Of a stretch of 64,000 nt of DNA, positions 1 to 8,373 are shown one piece after another (positions within the stretch are counted from its first letter, which is position 1; each line of letters opens with the position of its first letter). The translations under genes were made by a program, and so were the position numbers. The notes beneath the pieces were generated by a model that was not told the DNA's origin, ran no database searches, and worked only from the letters and a program-made list of their open reading frames with translations. Where the stretch lies: contig NZ_CP136336.1 of assembly GCF_032681285.1 (NCBI RefSeq), positions 1,351,001-1,415,000 on the forward strand. The letters run 5' to 3'. Source of the stretch: Piscinibacter gummiphilus. GTDB lineage: Bacteria; Pseudomonadota; Gammaproteobacteria; Burkholderiales; Burkholderiaceae_C.

Positions 1-120
1 GTGCAGTTCATATGGGCCAGCGGCCGGCACGGTGACGGTGGCGCCCGCTGCGGTGGTAGACGCCGCAGCAGCGGCCACGGTGTGCAGGGCCTGGGCTTCG
101 GAATGGGAAACGGTGTTCAT
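1..120 (-). CDS. N-terminal fragment of an unidentified island protein
   Basis: Forty codons are visible before the gene runs off the left edge. The start is supported by an AGGAG sequence about eight bases upstream of the ATG. The visible protein begins MNTVSHSEAQALH and continues into an alanine- and threonine-rich stretch, which is too little to name a family. ParB-like partition proteins of integrative elements often have such a low-complexity N-terminus and lie next to a small protein and RadC, so a ParB-like protein is a guess from context only. It has the same orientation as the next three genes and may be the last of a small leftward group. Confidence 0.55.
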   Translation of the reverse strand, partial: MNTVSHSEAQALHTVAAAAASTTAAGATVTVPAAGPYELH

Positions 121-559
121 GTGAAATCTCCTGTCCCGCGCGGGGACACGGTGGATGAAAGGGGAAGAAAACGGGGGTGGATTCACTCGGTGCTGTGCAC
201 GGGCGCTCTCCTTGGGTGTTGGGCTCCGCAGGGGCCGCGAAGCCCTTCGCGGCCATGACGGCCGGCTGGGGCCGGCGCGGGTGCGCCGTCAAGGGAGGAA
301 GCGAAGGCGCTGGCGCGGCCCGCAGGCGAAGCCGAGGACACGGGCGCCGCAGCGGCCCTTGACGGGGGAAGCGCCCGCAAAGGCCAGGCAAGCTGCCTGC
401 TTGCAGGCAGGTGGCGCGCAGGCGCGGCGTAGCCGCGCCGGAGAGAACATGTCGACGTGGTGCGCGCCGTGCGCAGGAGAGGGTGGCGATGCGGCCTGCC
501 ACCTAGGCCAGCATCAGATAGAAGCGGTGCGCCGATCGCCCGGACGCACCGCGCCAGAC
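121..559. other. GC-rich intergenic region with inverted repeats
   Basis: No gene is supported in these 439 bases. Two inverted repeats stand out. At 261-276 GCCGGC is repeated around a TGGG centre. At 393-410 there is a perfect palindrome, CTGCCTGC-TT-GCAGGCAG. The short string CCGTCAAGGG and its complement CCCTTGACGG occur at about 287 and 354; the same string is part of the longer repeats at 1426 and 2158, so this stretch may be a decayed relative of them. Open frames here show arginine- and alanine-rich low-complexity translations with no family resemblance. Confidence 0.5.
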
Positions 560-739
560 TCAGACGATCCCGAGCAGGCTCAGCCAGCTGTCGGGATGGT
601 CGGGTTCGACGGTGTCCCCGTCGGGGGTCTCGCAGACGCTGCCGAAGACCCAGGCCTCGATCTGGTCGAAGTCGGGAATGTCGTAGGTGAGGCCCCGCCA
701 GACGATGGTGTCGGGAAGCCCGTTGCGATCGGTTGCCAT
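560..739 (-). CDS. Small conserved-type island protein, 59 residues, function unknown
   Basis: The frame extends upstream, but the ATG at 739 is preceded by AGGAG with an eight-base spacing and gives a compact acidic protein (MATDRNGLPDTIVWRGLTYD...), whereas the upstream extension is arginine-rich and looks non-coding. The protein is rich in Asp, Trp and Pro (motifs PDFDQIEAW and EPDHPDSWL) and has no membrane segment or recognisable catalytic motif. It lies between the zinc-finger-like gene and the partial gene at the edge, all reading left. I do not recognise the family. The well-formed ribosome binding site and the composition, unlike that of its surroundings, are the reasons to call it real. 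Confidence 0.65.
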   Translation of the reverse strand: MATDRNGLPDTIVWRGLTYDIPDFDQIEAWVFGSVCETPDGDTVEPDHPDSWLSLLGIV

Positions 740-1016
740 GAAGGTTCTCCTGGCCGGAACGCGCCGGCCGCGCGCCGGGCGAGGGCCCGACGCGAAGCGG
801 CAAGCGCCGGCGGAAGGAGCGGCCAGACACCCGCAGGGCCGCAACGCAGTGAAGGACGCCGCAGGCGTTGCGTGGCCGCGGCCGCCGGCGACGATGCGCG
901 AGCCCCGGGGACCTTGGACGAAGGCACGTGAACGAGATACCGGCATATGGCCAGCGCCACGGGAACGATGCGCCCTGCTCGTCTTTGGCAAGGCGCACCG
1001 TCGAATCAGTCCGCCG

Positions 1017-1409
1017 TCAATCCTCGGATGGCACCGTCATGGCCTGCAGCCGCTCGATCACGCCGGGTTCGACGAAGACCATGGCCTGGTCGGCCGCGAC
1101 GGGCACATCGAACACCTGCCCGAAGACTTCGCGCCGGAGATGGGCAATGCGCCCCGTGCGATAGGCCTGCTCGGGCCGCATGCGCCCCACTGCCGCATCG
1201 CCGCTGCGCCGTAGGTCGCATTCGACCAGGGCAACATAACCCTCGGAATGCAGTCGCTGGTGTTCGGGGCACAGGCCCCAGCCCGTAGTCGTGTGGCGCG
1301 CCATGCTCGCGCGCAGGCGCCTGTCCAGCAACAGGTTGCCTGTGTCGTAAGGAACGCCGCACACCGCGCACAGGTGCTGCTCCATCGAAACGTAGGATGT
1401 GTCGTCCAT
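1017..1409 (-). CDS. Small zinc-finger-like island protein, 130 residues
   Basis: The protein has a C-x2-C pair near residue 14 (CAVCGVPYDTG) and a later C-P-E-H (LCPEHQRLH, about residue 47), a spacing that would suit a single structural zinc site. The C-terminal half is hydrophobic and acidic without a catalytic signature. The ATG at 1409 is preceded by GGAG at a good distance. It lies downstream of the RadC-like gene, separated by 210 bases that hold a copy of the intergenic repeat. Proteins of this size with such a Cys pattern are common beside radC in integrative elements; I give no function. It reads left with the other backbone genes and is probably not part of the defence operon, which reads the other way. 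Confidence 0.7.
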   Translation of the reverse strand: MDDTSYVSMEQHLCAVCGVPYDTGNLLLDRRLRASMARHTTTGWGLCPEHQRLHSEGYVALVECDLRRSGDAAVGRMRPEQAYRTGRIAHLRREVFGQVFDVPVAADQAMVFVEPGVIERLQAMTVPSED

Positions 1410-1425
1410 GGTGAACTCCGGTCGA

Positions 1426-1560
1426 TCGGGCGGGATTGCCCGGAACCGTCACCGGCACGCCGCAGCGCAAGCAGTCAGGGGTCGAAGGCGCAGCCGCAGA
1501 CGGCCATCGGGCCGCCAGCGGGCGCAGCACACGCCGCCCTTGACGGCGAGCACGGCGTGG
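1426..1560. repeat. Intergenic repeat, copy A
   Basis: About 135 bases that match copy B at 2158-2291 almost throughout, with scattered substitutions and one single-base length difference. Shared landmarks are GGGCGGGATTGCCCGGAACC at the left and CCGCCCTTGACGGCGAGCAC near the right. Both copies lie just upstream (in the leftward sense) of a start codon: copy A before the zinc-finger-like gene and copy B before the RadC-like gene. They could be duplicated promoter or regulatory segments of the island backbone. No open frame in them is convincing. Confidence 0.8.
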
Positions 1561-1619
1561 CACGATGGAGGACCGGCGAACCCGCCCTCCACCAAAGAGG
1601 GCCGAAGCCCCCCCGGCAC

Positions 1620-2138
1620 TCACAGCAGGCCTCGCTCCGCGAACGAGAGGACCGTCGGACCGGCCACGATCAGGTGATCGACTACGCGCACATCCACCAT
1701 CGCCAGCGCCTCCTTGAGCCGTTGCGTCAGGGCCTCGTCCGCCCGCGATGGCTCGGCCGAGCCCGAGGGATGGTTGTGCACCAGGATCATGGCCGCCGCG
1801 TTGCGCGCCAGGGCTTCCTTGACGATCTCGCGCGGGTACACCGAGGTCTGGCATACCGTGCCGCGGAACATCTCGACGTACTCGATGACCCGGTGCTGTG
1901 CATCCAGGTGGATGACCGCGAACACCTCGTGCTCCAGCCCGCCCAGCTTGATGCGCAGGAAGTCGCGCACCACCTGCGGCGAGGACAGCATCGCGCTGCC
2001 GCGCAGCTGGCCCGCCAGCACCCGCAGGGCCGCCTGCAGGACCTCGGCGGGTTCGGCCGGCCGGTAGCTGCCCGCGACATCGCGCACGAGCAGCGAAGCG
2101 GCATCGGAAGAAGACAAGGACAGGGAAAGCTGCGACAT
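1620..2138 (-). CDS. radC: RadC-family JAB-domain protein
   Basis: The 172-residue protein carries the JAB1/MPN-type metal-binding motif of the RadC family: HNHPSG at 121-126 followed by D134, with a candidate acidic partner E71 in the first strand. It lacks the N-terminal helix-hairpin-helix region of chromosomal RadC and is shorter, which is the usual form in integrative elements and prophages. The ATG at 2138 has GGAG upstream; the frame runs further but into the repeat. RadC proteins were once called DNA-repair proteins, but their true role is unsettled; the JAB fold suggests a metal-dependent hydrolase. It marks the backbone of a mobile element here and reads away from the defence operon. 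Confidence 0.9.
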   Translation of the reverse strand: MSQLSLSLSSSDAASLLVRDVAGSYRPAEPAEVLQAALRVLAGQLRGSAMLSSPQVVRDFLRIKLGGLEHEVFAVIHLDAQHRVIEYVEMFRGTVCQTSVYPREIVKEALARNAAAMILVHNHPSGSAEPSRADEALTQRLKEALAMVDVRVVDHLIVAGPTVLSFAERGLL

Positions 2139-2157
2139 GATCGGCTCCGGTTCGGAA

Positions 2158-2291
2158 TCGGGCGGGATTGCCCGGAACCGGCCACCCACGCCGCAGCGCA
2201 AGCAGTCAAGGGTCGAAGGCGCAGCCGAAGACGGCCGTGAGGCCGCCAGCGTGCGCAGCACGCGCCGCCCTTGACGGCGAGCACGGCGTGG
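2158..2291. repeat. Intergenic repeat, copy B
   Basis: Second copy of the element at 1426-1560, lying immediately upstream of the RadC-like gene. The right part ends in the same TTGACGGCGAGCACGGCGTGG string. Divergence between the copies is by point substitution, which suggests an old duplication kept in place in front of two successive genes. Confidence 0.8.
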
Positions 2292-2828
2292 TAGGTTGAA
2301 AGGGCACAGCAGGACCGCCCTCACCACCGCACGCCATCACGTAGTCGGCAAGCGAAGCGCGCAGCGGCGCACACGCCGCGGAGGCGTCAGCGATGGGAGC
2401 CGTCAGGTCGAGACCCAGGTCTGCCGTGGGGCTCGATGCTTCGCACGTACAGCGCGGCCCGGCTACGCCGGGTGACGACCGGGGTGCCATCGCAACCATG
2501 GCACCGAAACGATGGGCCTCCTTCAGACTGCGAGTCGCCACTCAAATTTCGCCTATGAATGACCGCTGACTCGAAAAGAAGTCGGTCGCTCGTCATCAAC
2601 CGCGTGGTCAACCGAATGCGCAAACTCGACCTGTAGCTGCTTATTGATGGCCTCCGATCAAACGGTGGCCTGCGGCCTGCCGCGTTGACAACAGGGCTGC
2701 TCCCCTCAGACGCGGTAGATGCCACGGTGCCGCCGAGGTATTCAGGCCAATCTACGTCATCTACGCCGCAATCACTCAGCAACATTAAGTTGCAGTTGCG
2801 TTACATTGTGGGCACTGGAGATGCCTAG
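2292..2828. other. Junction between island backbone and defence operon, no gene seen
   Basis: This stretch separates the leftward backbone genes from the rightward defence genes. From about 2525 the sequence becomes visibly richer in A and T than either flank, so it may be foreign filler or a remnant. Leftward open frames exist (for example 2387-2785) but show no family features and no ribosome binding site. The last 50 bases must hold the start signals for the ribbon-helix-helix gene: GGAG at 2816-2819 lies nine bases before its ATG. A clear -35/-10 pair could not be assigned. Confidence 0.55.
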
Positions 2829-3020
2829 ATGGAACGCAGAACCGACACGCTCAACCTTCGGGTTACGCCTGAGCTGAAAGAGCTCGTCCGATTGGCCGCG
2901 GAGCGGGAGTACAGAACTATCAGCAGCTTCATCGAGGTTCTGGTTCGCGATCACTGCACGAAGCACGGCGTCAAGACCACATCCGGCGCGAGCCAGGCGC
3001 CCAACAAGGGTGCTGTCTGA
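2829..3020 (+). CDS. Ribbon-helix-helix (CopG/Arc-type) DNA-binding protein, likely regulator of the defence operon
   Basis: The 63-residue protein fits the ribbon-helix-helix fold. A short beta strand (TLNLRVTPELKELV, residues 7-20) is followed by two helices, the second starting at TISSFIEVLV. Such proteins bind DNA as dimers and usually repress their own operon; some instead guide relaxases or act as antitoxins. The gene is the first of the rightward run and its stop lies 13 bases before the ATG of the helicase gene, so it is almost certainly co-transcribed with it. GGAG precedes the ATG. The tail (GVKTTSGASQAPNKGAV) is low-complexity and probably disordered. Inference: a dosage regulator for a costly defence system. 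An operator was not identified. Confidence 0.8.
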   Translation: MERRTDTLNLRVTPELKELVRLAAEREYRTISSFIEVLVRDHCTKHGVKTTSGASQAPNKGAV

Positions 3021-3033
3021 GGGGGGCCAACAG

Positions 3034-6000
3034 ATGGACGTTTTTCAGTTTCGCGAGAGCCTCGTCAGCGAATACGAACAGTTCACGCGCAGTTTCACGC
3101 GTATTCGATCCGAAGACATCAAGGCCTTCGTCGATCGAGAGTACGACAGCCAGCGCTACTGGCCAGAGCCGCTCATCCAAATCAACCCGAACTACCGGTC
3201 GGGTGGCACGGTCGATGAGCTCGTCCAGGCGGGGCAACTGAATCCCGAGTGCTCGACCATCTTCCGTCTGGGCAAGTCGGCCAGCTCTGAAGGGGTGACG
3301 TTGCCGCTGCACAAGCACCAGGCCGAGGCCATCAGCTTGGCACTGGCTGGCGAGAGCTACGTCCTGACCACCGGCACGGGCTCAGGCAAGTCCCTGAGCT
3401 ACTTCATCCCTGTGGTCGACTCCTGCCTCAAGGCAAAGAAGGCTGACCCGACGCCACGCACCCGGGCCATCGTCATCTATCCGATGAACGCATTGGCGAA
3501 CTCGCAGCTTGAGGAGCTGAAGAAGTTCCTGGGCTCAGACCCTGCAGCTCGGGCCGTCACCTTCGGCCGCTACACCGGGCAGGAATCGGATGAAGAGCGC
3601 CAGGCCATGGCTGCGACGCCGCCAGACATCCTCCTGACCAACTTCATGATGCTCGAGCTGCTGATGACCCGGCAGAACGACATCGACAAGGCCGTGATGC
3701 GCAACGCCAAAGGCCTGCGCTTCCTGGTCCTCGACGAACTGCATACCTATCGCGGTCGCCAGGGTGCCGATGTGGCGCTGCTAGTGCGGCGCGTGCGTGA
3801 AGCTCTTTCTGACGAGCTCATCTGCATCGGCACCTCGGCCACGATGGCGTCCGAAGGCACGCAGATGGAACGCAATGCTGTTGTGGCGAAGGTGGCGCGA
3901 CGCCTGTTCGGTACTGCCATTGCCGACCGCAACGTCATCACCGAGACGCTGCGTCGCACGACACCCGAGAGCCAGACGCTCGATACCGTGCGAAGCGCGC
4001 TCGGAGACGCCATCCGTGCGGGTGTGCCGACGGACCTCAGCTTCGAGGCCATGGCGGCGCACCCGATGTCGGTCTGGGTAGAGCTCACTCTCGGGTTGAC
4101 CTACGAGGACGACAAGCCACGCCGCGCGCGTCCGCGCACGCTGGCAGATGCGTCTCAGCTGCTGCACGATGCTTCTGGTGAGTCCGTCGAGGCCTGCCTG
4201 GCCTACCTGCAGCAATTCATGCTGCGCGCCTACGCGGTCACGGACGACGCCGGAAAGAGCCTGTTCGCCTTCAAGCTGCACCAGTTCATCGCCGGCGGCG
4301 GCAAGGTCTACACAACGCTGGAAGCACCAGGCCAGCGGGCTGTCACGCTCGACGGCCAGCAATTCGTCTCGGGCGACGACGACCGGCAGCGGCGGTACTA
4401 TCACGTGCATTTCTGCCGCGACTGCGGGCAGGAGTACATCCCGGTTTGGGACACTGACGGCCCGGAAGGTCGAGGCTTCGACGTCCGCAGCATCGATGAG
4501 CGACAGCACGACGACGAGGCAGTCAAGTTTGGCTTCCTGATGCCTGACGGCCGCGGTCTCTGGGAGCCAGACGTTCTGGAACGCTACCCGGAGACATGGC
4601 TGGAAGAACGGGCTGACGGCGAATGGCGCATCAAGTCAGGCCAGCGCAAATTCGTGCCGCAAGCGGTCAAGCTCCGGCCCGACGGGGTCACGACGACCGA
4701 CAAGGGCCTGCAGGCCTGGTTTATCCCGGGTGCCTTCCGCTTCTGCCTGGCTTGCGGGGTCTCGCACACCTCGTCCGGCAAGGATGCCCTGCGGCTGACC
4801 TCGTTGTCGGGTGAAGGCCGGAGCTCCGCCACGACGATGCTCACGTTGTCGGCCCTGCGCTACCTGTACGAACAGGACCAGCAGCTCTCGGCTGAAGCCA
4901 AGAAGGTCCTGGGCTTCTCCGACAACCGGCAGGACGCCGCACTACAGGCCGGGCACTTCAACGACTTCCTGCAGGTACTGCTGACCCGCGCCGCGCTGCT
5001 GTCGGCCGTGCAGAAAGGCGGGGGACAAGCGCTGTCTGAGCGCGAGGTCGCCAACGCGGTCTTCGAAGCTCTGGGCTTCCACCGTGACGACCCGGCCGTG
5101 CGTGCCGAGTACATGCAGCAACCCGAGGTCAAGGGCAACACGCGTCGGCAGGTGCAAGAGGCGATGCGCGGCATCCTGGGCTACCGCGCCTACTTCGACC
5201 TGCGGCGCGGCTGGCGCTTCAACAACCCCAACCTTGAGCAGCTGGGCCTGGTACGCATCGGCTACCAGGACATCGACGACCTTGCGGCCGATGCGGCCGA
5301 GTGGGCCGAGGCACCCCAGGTTCTGCAGTCGGCGACACCCGCTGAGCGGGCCGTGGTGCTGCGCGCCATGTTCGAGTTTATGCGCCAGGGGCTCTGCATC
5401 GCTACGCGATACCTTGACCGCACCGAGCTCGAGCAATTGCGCACGCAGAGCTACGCCAACCTGCGGGAGCCCTGGGGATTCACGGAAGACGAGCAGCCAG
5501 TGCCCGCCCGTTGGTTCGTCACCTCGCGCCCGCGCGAAGAGACCGACCGCCGCGGTCGTCGGTTGCAGTTGGAAGACTTCCTGGTCATCGGCTCCAGCCG
5601 GTCTCGCCTGGGCAAGCTGCTTCGGCAAGGCAGCACCTGGGGCGGTGGCAACCCGTACTACAAGCACATCAACGACCAGACCTACCCGGACGTCATTGCG
5701 GCACTGCTCAAGGCCGCCGAGTCCTACGGCTTGGTCAAACGCGAAGAGACCGATGTCGGCCTCACCGGCTGGCAGCTCAACGGCACTGCGTTGCTGTGGG
5801 AGGCAGGCTCAGGCCAGAGTCAGCGCCAAGCCGAAGACAACGCGTTCTTCCGCGCTCTGTACCGCAACATCACAGGGCTGCTGAGCAGCCCTGTGCACCA
5901 ACTCTTCGACTTCGAGGCGCGCGAGCACACCGCGCAGGTCGAACAGGAAGACCGCCTGGAGCGCGAGGCCCGCTTCCGCTACACCGACAAAGACCGCGAC

Positions 6001-8367
6001 GAGTGGCGCAAGAAGAACGGCGTCGAACTCGAATGGCTGCCGGTCCTGTTCTGCTCGCCGACGATGGAGCTTGGCGTCGACATCTCGTCACTGAACACCG
6101 TCTACATGCGCAACGTGCCGCCCACGCCGGCCAACTACGCGCAGCGAAGCGGCCGTGCCGGGCGCGCAGGCCAGCCAGCGCTGGTCATCACGTACTGCGC
6201 ATCGCAGAGCCCCCACGACCAGTACTACTTCCGCGACCCCGTCCGCATGGTGCACGGGCAGGTCAACGCGCCCACGCTGGACCTGGCCAACCTGGAGCTC
6301 GTCAAGAGCCATATGCATGCCATCTGGCTCGCCGAGACCGGCAAGCGGCTGGGCAACAGCGTCCGCGATCTGCTCGACATGAACGAGCCCGAGAAGCTAC
6401 CGGTCGCAGAAGACATGGCTGCCGACCTCGACAAGCCCGACGCGAAGAAGCGCGCGCACCAGCGCGGCCTCAAGGTGCTGGGCATGCTGGCCACCGAGCT
6501 CACAGCGCAGAACGCGCCCTGGTACAGCGAGCACTGGGCTGAGTCCGTCTTTCAGCGGGCGTATTACGAGTTCGATGGCGCACTGCAGCGCTGGCGTGAC
6601 CTCTACCGTGCCACGGCACAAGCCATCGAGCTGAACTTCAAAATCGAGAACAACCCTGCCGCCTCGGAGCGCGAGCGCCGTGAAGCCCAGCAGCGCCACA
6701 ACGAGGCCCGCAAGCAGCGTGACCTGCTGCTGGCCGGCGACAGCGCCTTCAACTCGGATTTCTACACCTACCGCTACCTGGCCTCGCAGGGCTTCCTACC
6801 GGGCTACAACTTCCCCCGTCTACCGCTGCTGGCCTACCTGCCTGCACGGCGCGGCTCCATTGGACGCGAGAGCTTCCTGTCGCGTCCGCGGTTCCTGGCG
6901 CTGGGCGAGTTCGGCCCCTACAGCCTCATCTACCACGAGGGCAGCCAGTACCGCGTCACCAAGGCTCTGCTGACCATCACGGGCCAAGACCAGGTCACCG
7001 ACGGCGCGAAGCTGCCCACCGAGGTCGCCCGTCTGTGTCCGGCCTGCGGCTATGGCCACTTTCGGTCCCAGCGCGATGCAGACCGCTGCGTGTCCTGCGG
7101 CGCCTCGCTGTCCGGCGCGCAGGAGGTCAAGAACCTCTATCGCATCGAGAACGTCTCGACCAAACGCGCCGAGCGCATCACCGCCAACGAGGAAGAGCGG
7201 GTCCGGCAGGGCTACGAAATGCAGACCACCCTGCAGTTCGCTGAAGCCGAAGGCAAGCTTCAGATGGTCACGACGGTGGTTGAAGACGACGAAGGCCCGC
7301 TGCTGGAAATGCAGTACGGCCCCGCCGCCACGGTCTGGCGCATGAACTTCGGCTGGCGTCGCCGCAAGGAGAAGTCCATCCAGGGCTTCATGATGAACCC
7401 GGTCACGGGCCACTGGGTCGGTGGTGTTGACGACGGCAACGGCGAGAAGGAGGTCGAAGGCGAATCGCCCCCCGACAAGACGCCGCCGCAGCGCATCGTG
7501 CCCTACGTCGAGGACCGTCGAAATATCCTCATCGTGCGGCCGCACTACCGCCTCGGTGAACTTGAGGCCGAGACCCTGACGACGCTGCAGTACGCGCTCA
7601 AACGTGGCATCGAGGCTGTCTATCAGCTCGAAGAGAGCGAGCTGATGGCCGAGCCTCTGCCCACCCGCGACAACCGCCAGTCCATCCTGCTGTTCGAAGC
7701 CGCCGAAGGTGGGGCCGGCGTGCTGACCCGCCTGGCCACTGAGCCCGAGGCGCTCTCGGCTGTCGCGGCCAAAGCTCTAGAGGTCATGCACTTCCAGCCG
7801 CCCCCCGCCGGACAGGCATGGACTCGCAAGACGCTTACGGAAGAACTGGACCACGATGGCAAGCCGTTGTGCGAGGCCGGCTGCTACCGCTGCCTGCTGT
7901 CGTACTACAACCAGCCCGACCACACGCTCATCGACCGCAAGGACAAGGATGCCGGTGGATTGCTGCTGGACATCCTCTGTCGCCTGACGGCCGCGCGCGC
8001 CCACCAGGGCACGCAAGGTCGCGCCCCCCAGGAGCACGACGCCGAGCTCGCCCGCACCGCCGGCAGCACGCTGGAGCAGGCCTGGCTGGATCACGTCAAC
8101 GAGCATGGCTACCGCAAGCCTGACCGCGGCCAGCACACCGTTGCCGGCGTCAATGCCTGCGCCGACTTTTTCTACGACGACTTGAACCTCGCCATCTTCA
8201 TCGACGGACCGCATCACGAGACCGACACCCAGCGAGCCGCAGACGCCGCCATTGACCGCGCCCTCGACGAGTTGGGCGTCTTGGTGGTGCGCTTCCCCAA
8301 GGAACAGGCCCGCTGGCCCGACCTCTTCAAGGACAACGCCGACCTCTTTGGCCCCGGCAAGGCCTGA
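3034..8367 (+). CDS. Giant DEAD/DEAH helicase with DUF1998 region and C-terminal nuclease-like domain
   Basis: The ATG at 3034 is chosen over the in-frame GTG at 3010 because it has a G-rich ribosome binding site and clears the upstream gene. Walker A is TGTGSGKS near residue 113, the DEAH-type box is DELH near 233, and motif VI is SGRAGRAG near 1040, inside a stretch (LGVDISSLNTVYMRNVPP) typical of MrfA/DruE/DrmA-type helicases. Cys pairs at CRDCG, CLACG, CPACG and CVSCG suggest zinc ribbons. GCYRCLLSYYNQPDH near 1615 is the DUF1998 signature. The last 90 residues (ADFFYDDLNLAIFIDGPHH, ending in VVRF) resemble a DUF559/Vsr-like PD-(D/E)XK nuclease. In DISARM, DrmA and DrmB carry the helicase and DUF1998 parts separately; in Druantia, DruE joins them. 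The gene stops six bases before the next start. Confidence 0.88.
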   Translation: MDVFQFRESLVSEYEQFTRSFTRIRSEDIKAFVDREYDSQRYWPEPLIQINPNYRSGGTVDELVQAGQLNPECSTIFRLGKSASSEGVTLPLHKHQAEAISLALAGESYVLTTGTGSGKSLSYFIPVVDSCLKAKKADPTPRTRAIVIYPMNALANSQLEELKKFLGSDPAARAVTFGRYTGQESDEERQAMAATPPDILLTNFMMLELLMTRQNDIDKAVMRNAKGLRFLVLDELHTYRGRQGADVALLVRRVREALSDELICIGTSATMASEGTQMERNAVVAKVARRLFGTAIADRNVITETLRRTTPESQTLDTVRSALGDAIRAGVPTDLSFEAMAAHPMSVWVELTLGLTYEDDKPRRARPRTLADASQLLHDASGESVEACLAYLQQFMLRAYAVTDDAGKSLFAFKLHQFIAGGGKVYTTLEAPGQRAVTLDGQQFVSGDDDRQRRYYHVHFCRDCGQEYIPVWDTDGPEGRGFDVRSIDERQHDDEAVKFGFLMPDGRGLWEPDVLERYPETWLEERADGEWRIKSGQRKFVPQAVKLRPDGVTTTDKGLQAWFIPGAFRFCLACGVSHTSSGKDALRLTSLSGEGRSSATTMLTLSALRYLYEQDQQLSAEAKKVLGFSDNRQDAALQAGHFNDFLQVLLTRAALLSAVQKGGGQALSEREVANAVFEALGFHRDDPAVRAEYMQQPEVKGNTRRQVQEAMRGILGYRAYFDLRRGWRFNNPNLEQLGLVRIGYQDIDDLAADAAEWAEAPQVLQSATPAERAVVLRAMFEFMRQGLCIATRYLDRTELEQLRTQSYANLREPWGFTEDEQPVPARWFVTSRPREETDRRGRRLQLEDFLVIGSSRSRLGKLLRQGSTWGGGNPYYKHINDQTYPDVIAALLKAAESYGLVKREETDVGLTGWQLNGTALLWEAGSGQSQRQAEDNAFFRALYRNITGLLSSPVHQLFDFEAREHTAQVEQEDRLEREARFRYTDKDRDEWRKKNGVELEWLPVLFCSPTMELGVDISSLNTVYMRNVPPTPANYAQRSGRAGRAGQPALVITYCASQSPHDQYYFRDPVRMVHGQVNAPTLDLANLELVKSHMHAIWLAETGKRLGNSVRDLLDMNEPEKLPVAEDMAADLDKPDAKKRAHQRGLKVLGMLATELTAQNAPWYSEHWAESVFQRAYYEFDGALQRWRDLYRATAQAIELNFKIENNPAASERERREAQQRHNEARKQRDLLLAGDSAFNSDFYTYRYLASQGFLPGYNFPRLPLLAYLPARRGSIGRESFLSRPRFLALGEFGPYSLIYHEGSQYRVTKALLTITGQDQVTDGAKLPTEVARLCPACGYGHFRSQRDADRCVSCGASLSGAQEVKNLYRIENVSTKRAERITANEEERVRQGYEMQTTLQFAEAEGKLQMVTTVVEDDEGPLLEMQYGPAATVWRMNFGWRRRKEKSIQGFMMNPVTGHWVGGVDDGNGEKEVEGESPPDKTPPQRIVPYVEDRRNILIVRPHYRLGELEAETLTTLQYALKRGIEAVYQLEESELMAEPLPTRDNRQSILLFEAAEGGAGVLTRLATEPEALSAVAAKALEVMHFQPPPAGQAWTRKTLTEELDHDGKPLCEAGCYRCLLSYYNQPDHTLIDRKDKDAGGLLLDILCRLTAARAHQGTQGRAPQEHDAELARTAGSTLEQAWLDHVNEHGYRKPDRGQHTVAGVNACADFFYDDLNLAIFIDGPHHETDTQRAADAAIDRALDELGVLVVRFPKEQARWPDLFKDNADLFGPGKA

Positions 8368-8373
8368 TACGAC

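Noticed and set aside
2387..2785. Leftward open frame in the junction region
   Set aside because: No ribosome binding site, no recognisable domain, and composition that fits non-coding sequence.
3010..3033. GTG start for the DUF1998 helicase inside the RHH gene
   Set aside because: The ATG at 3034 has a better ribosome binding site and avoids the overlap; the eight extra residues look unconserved.
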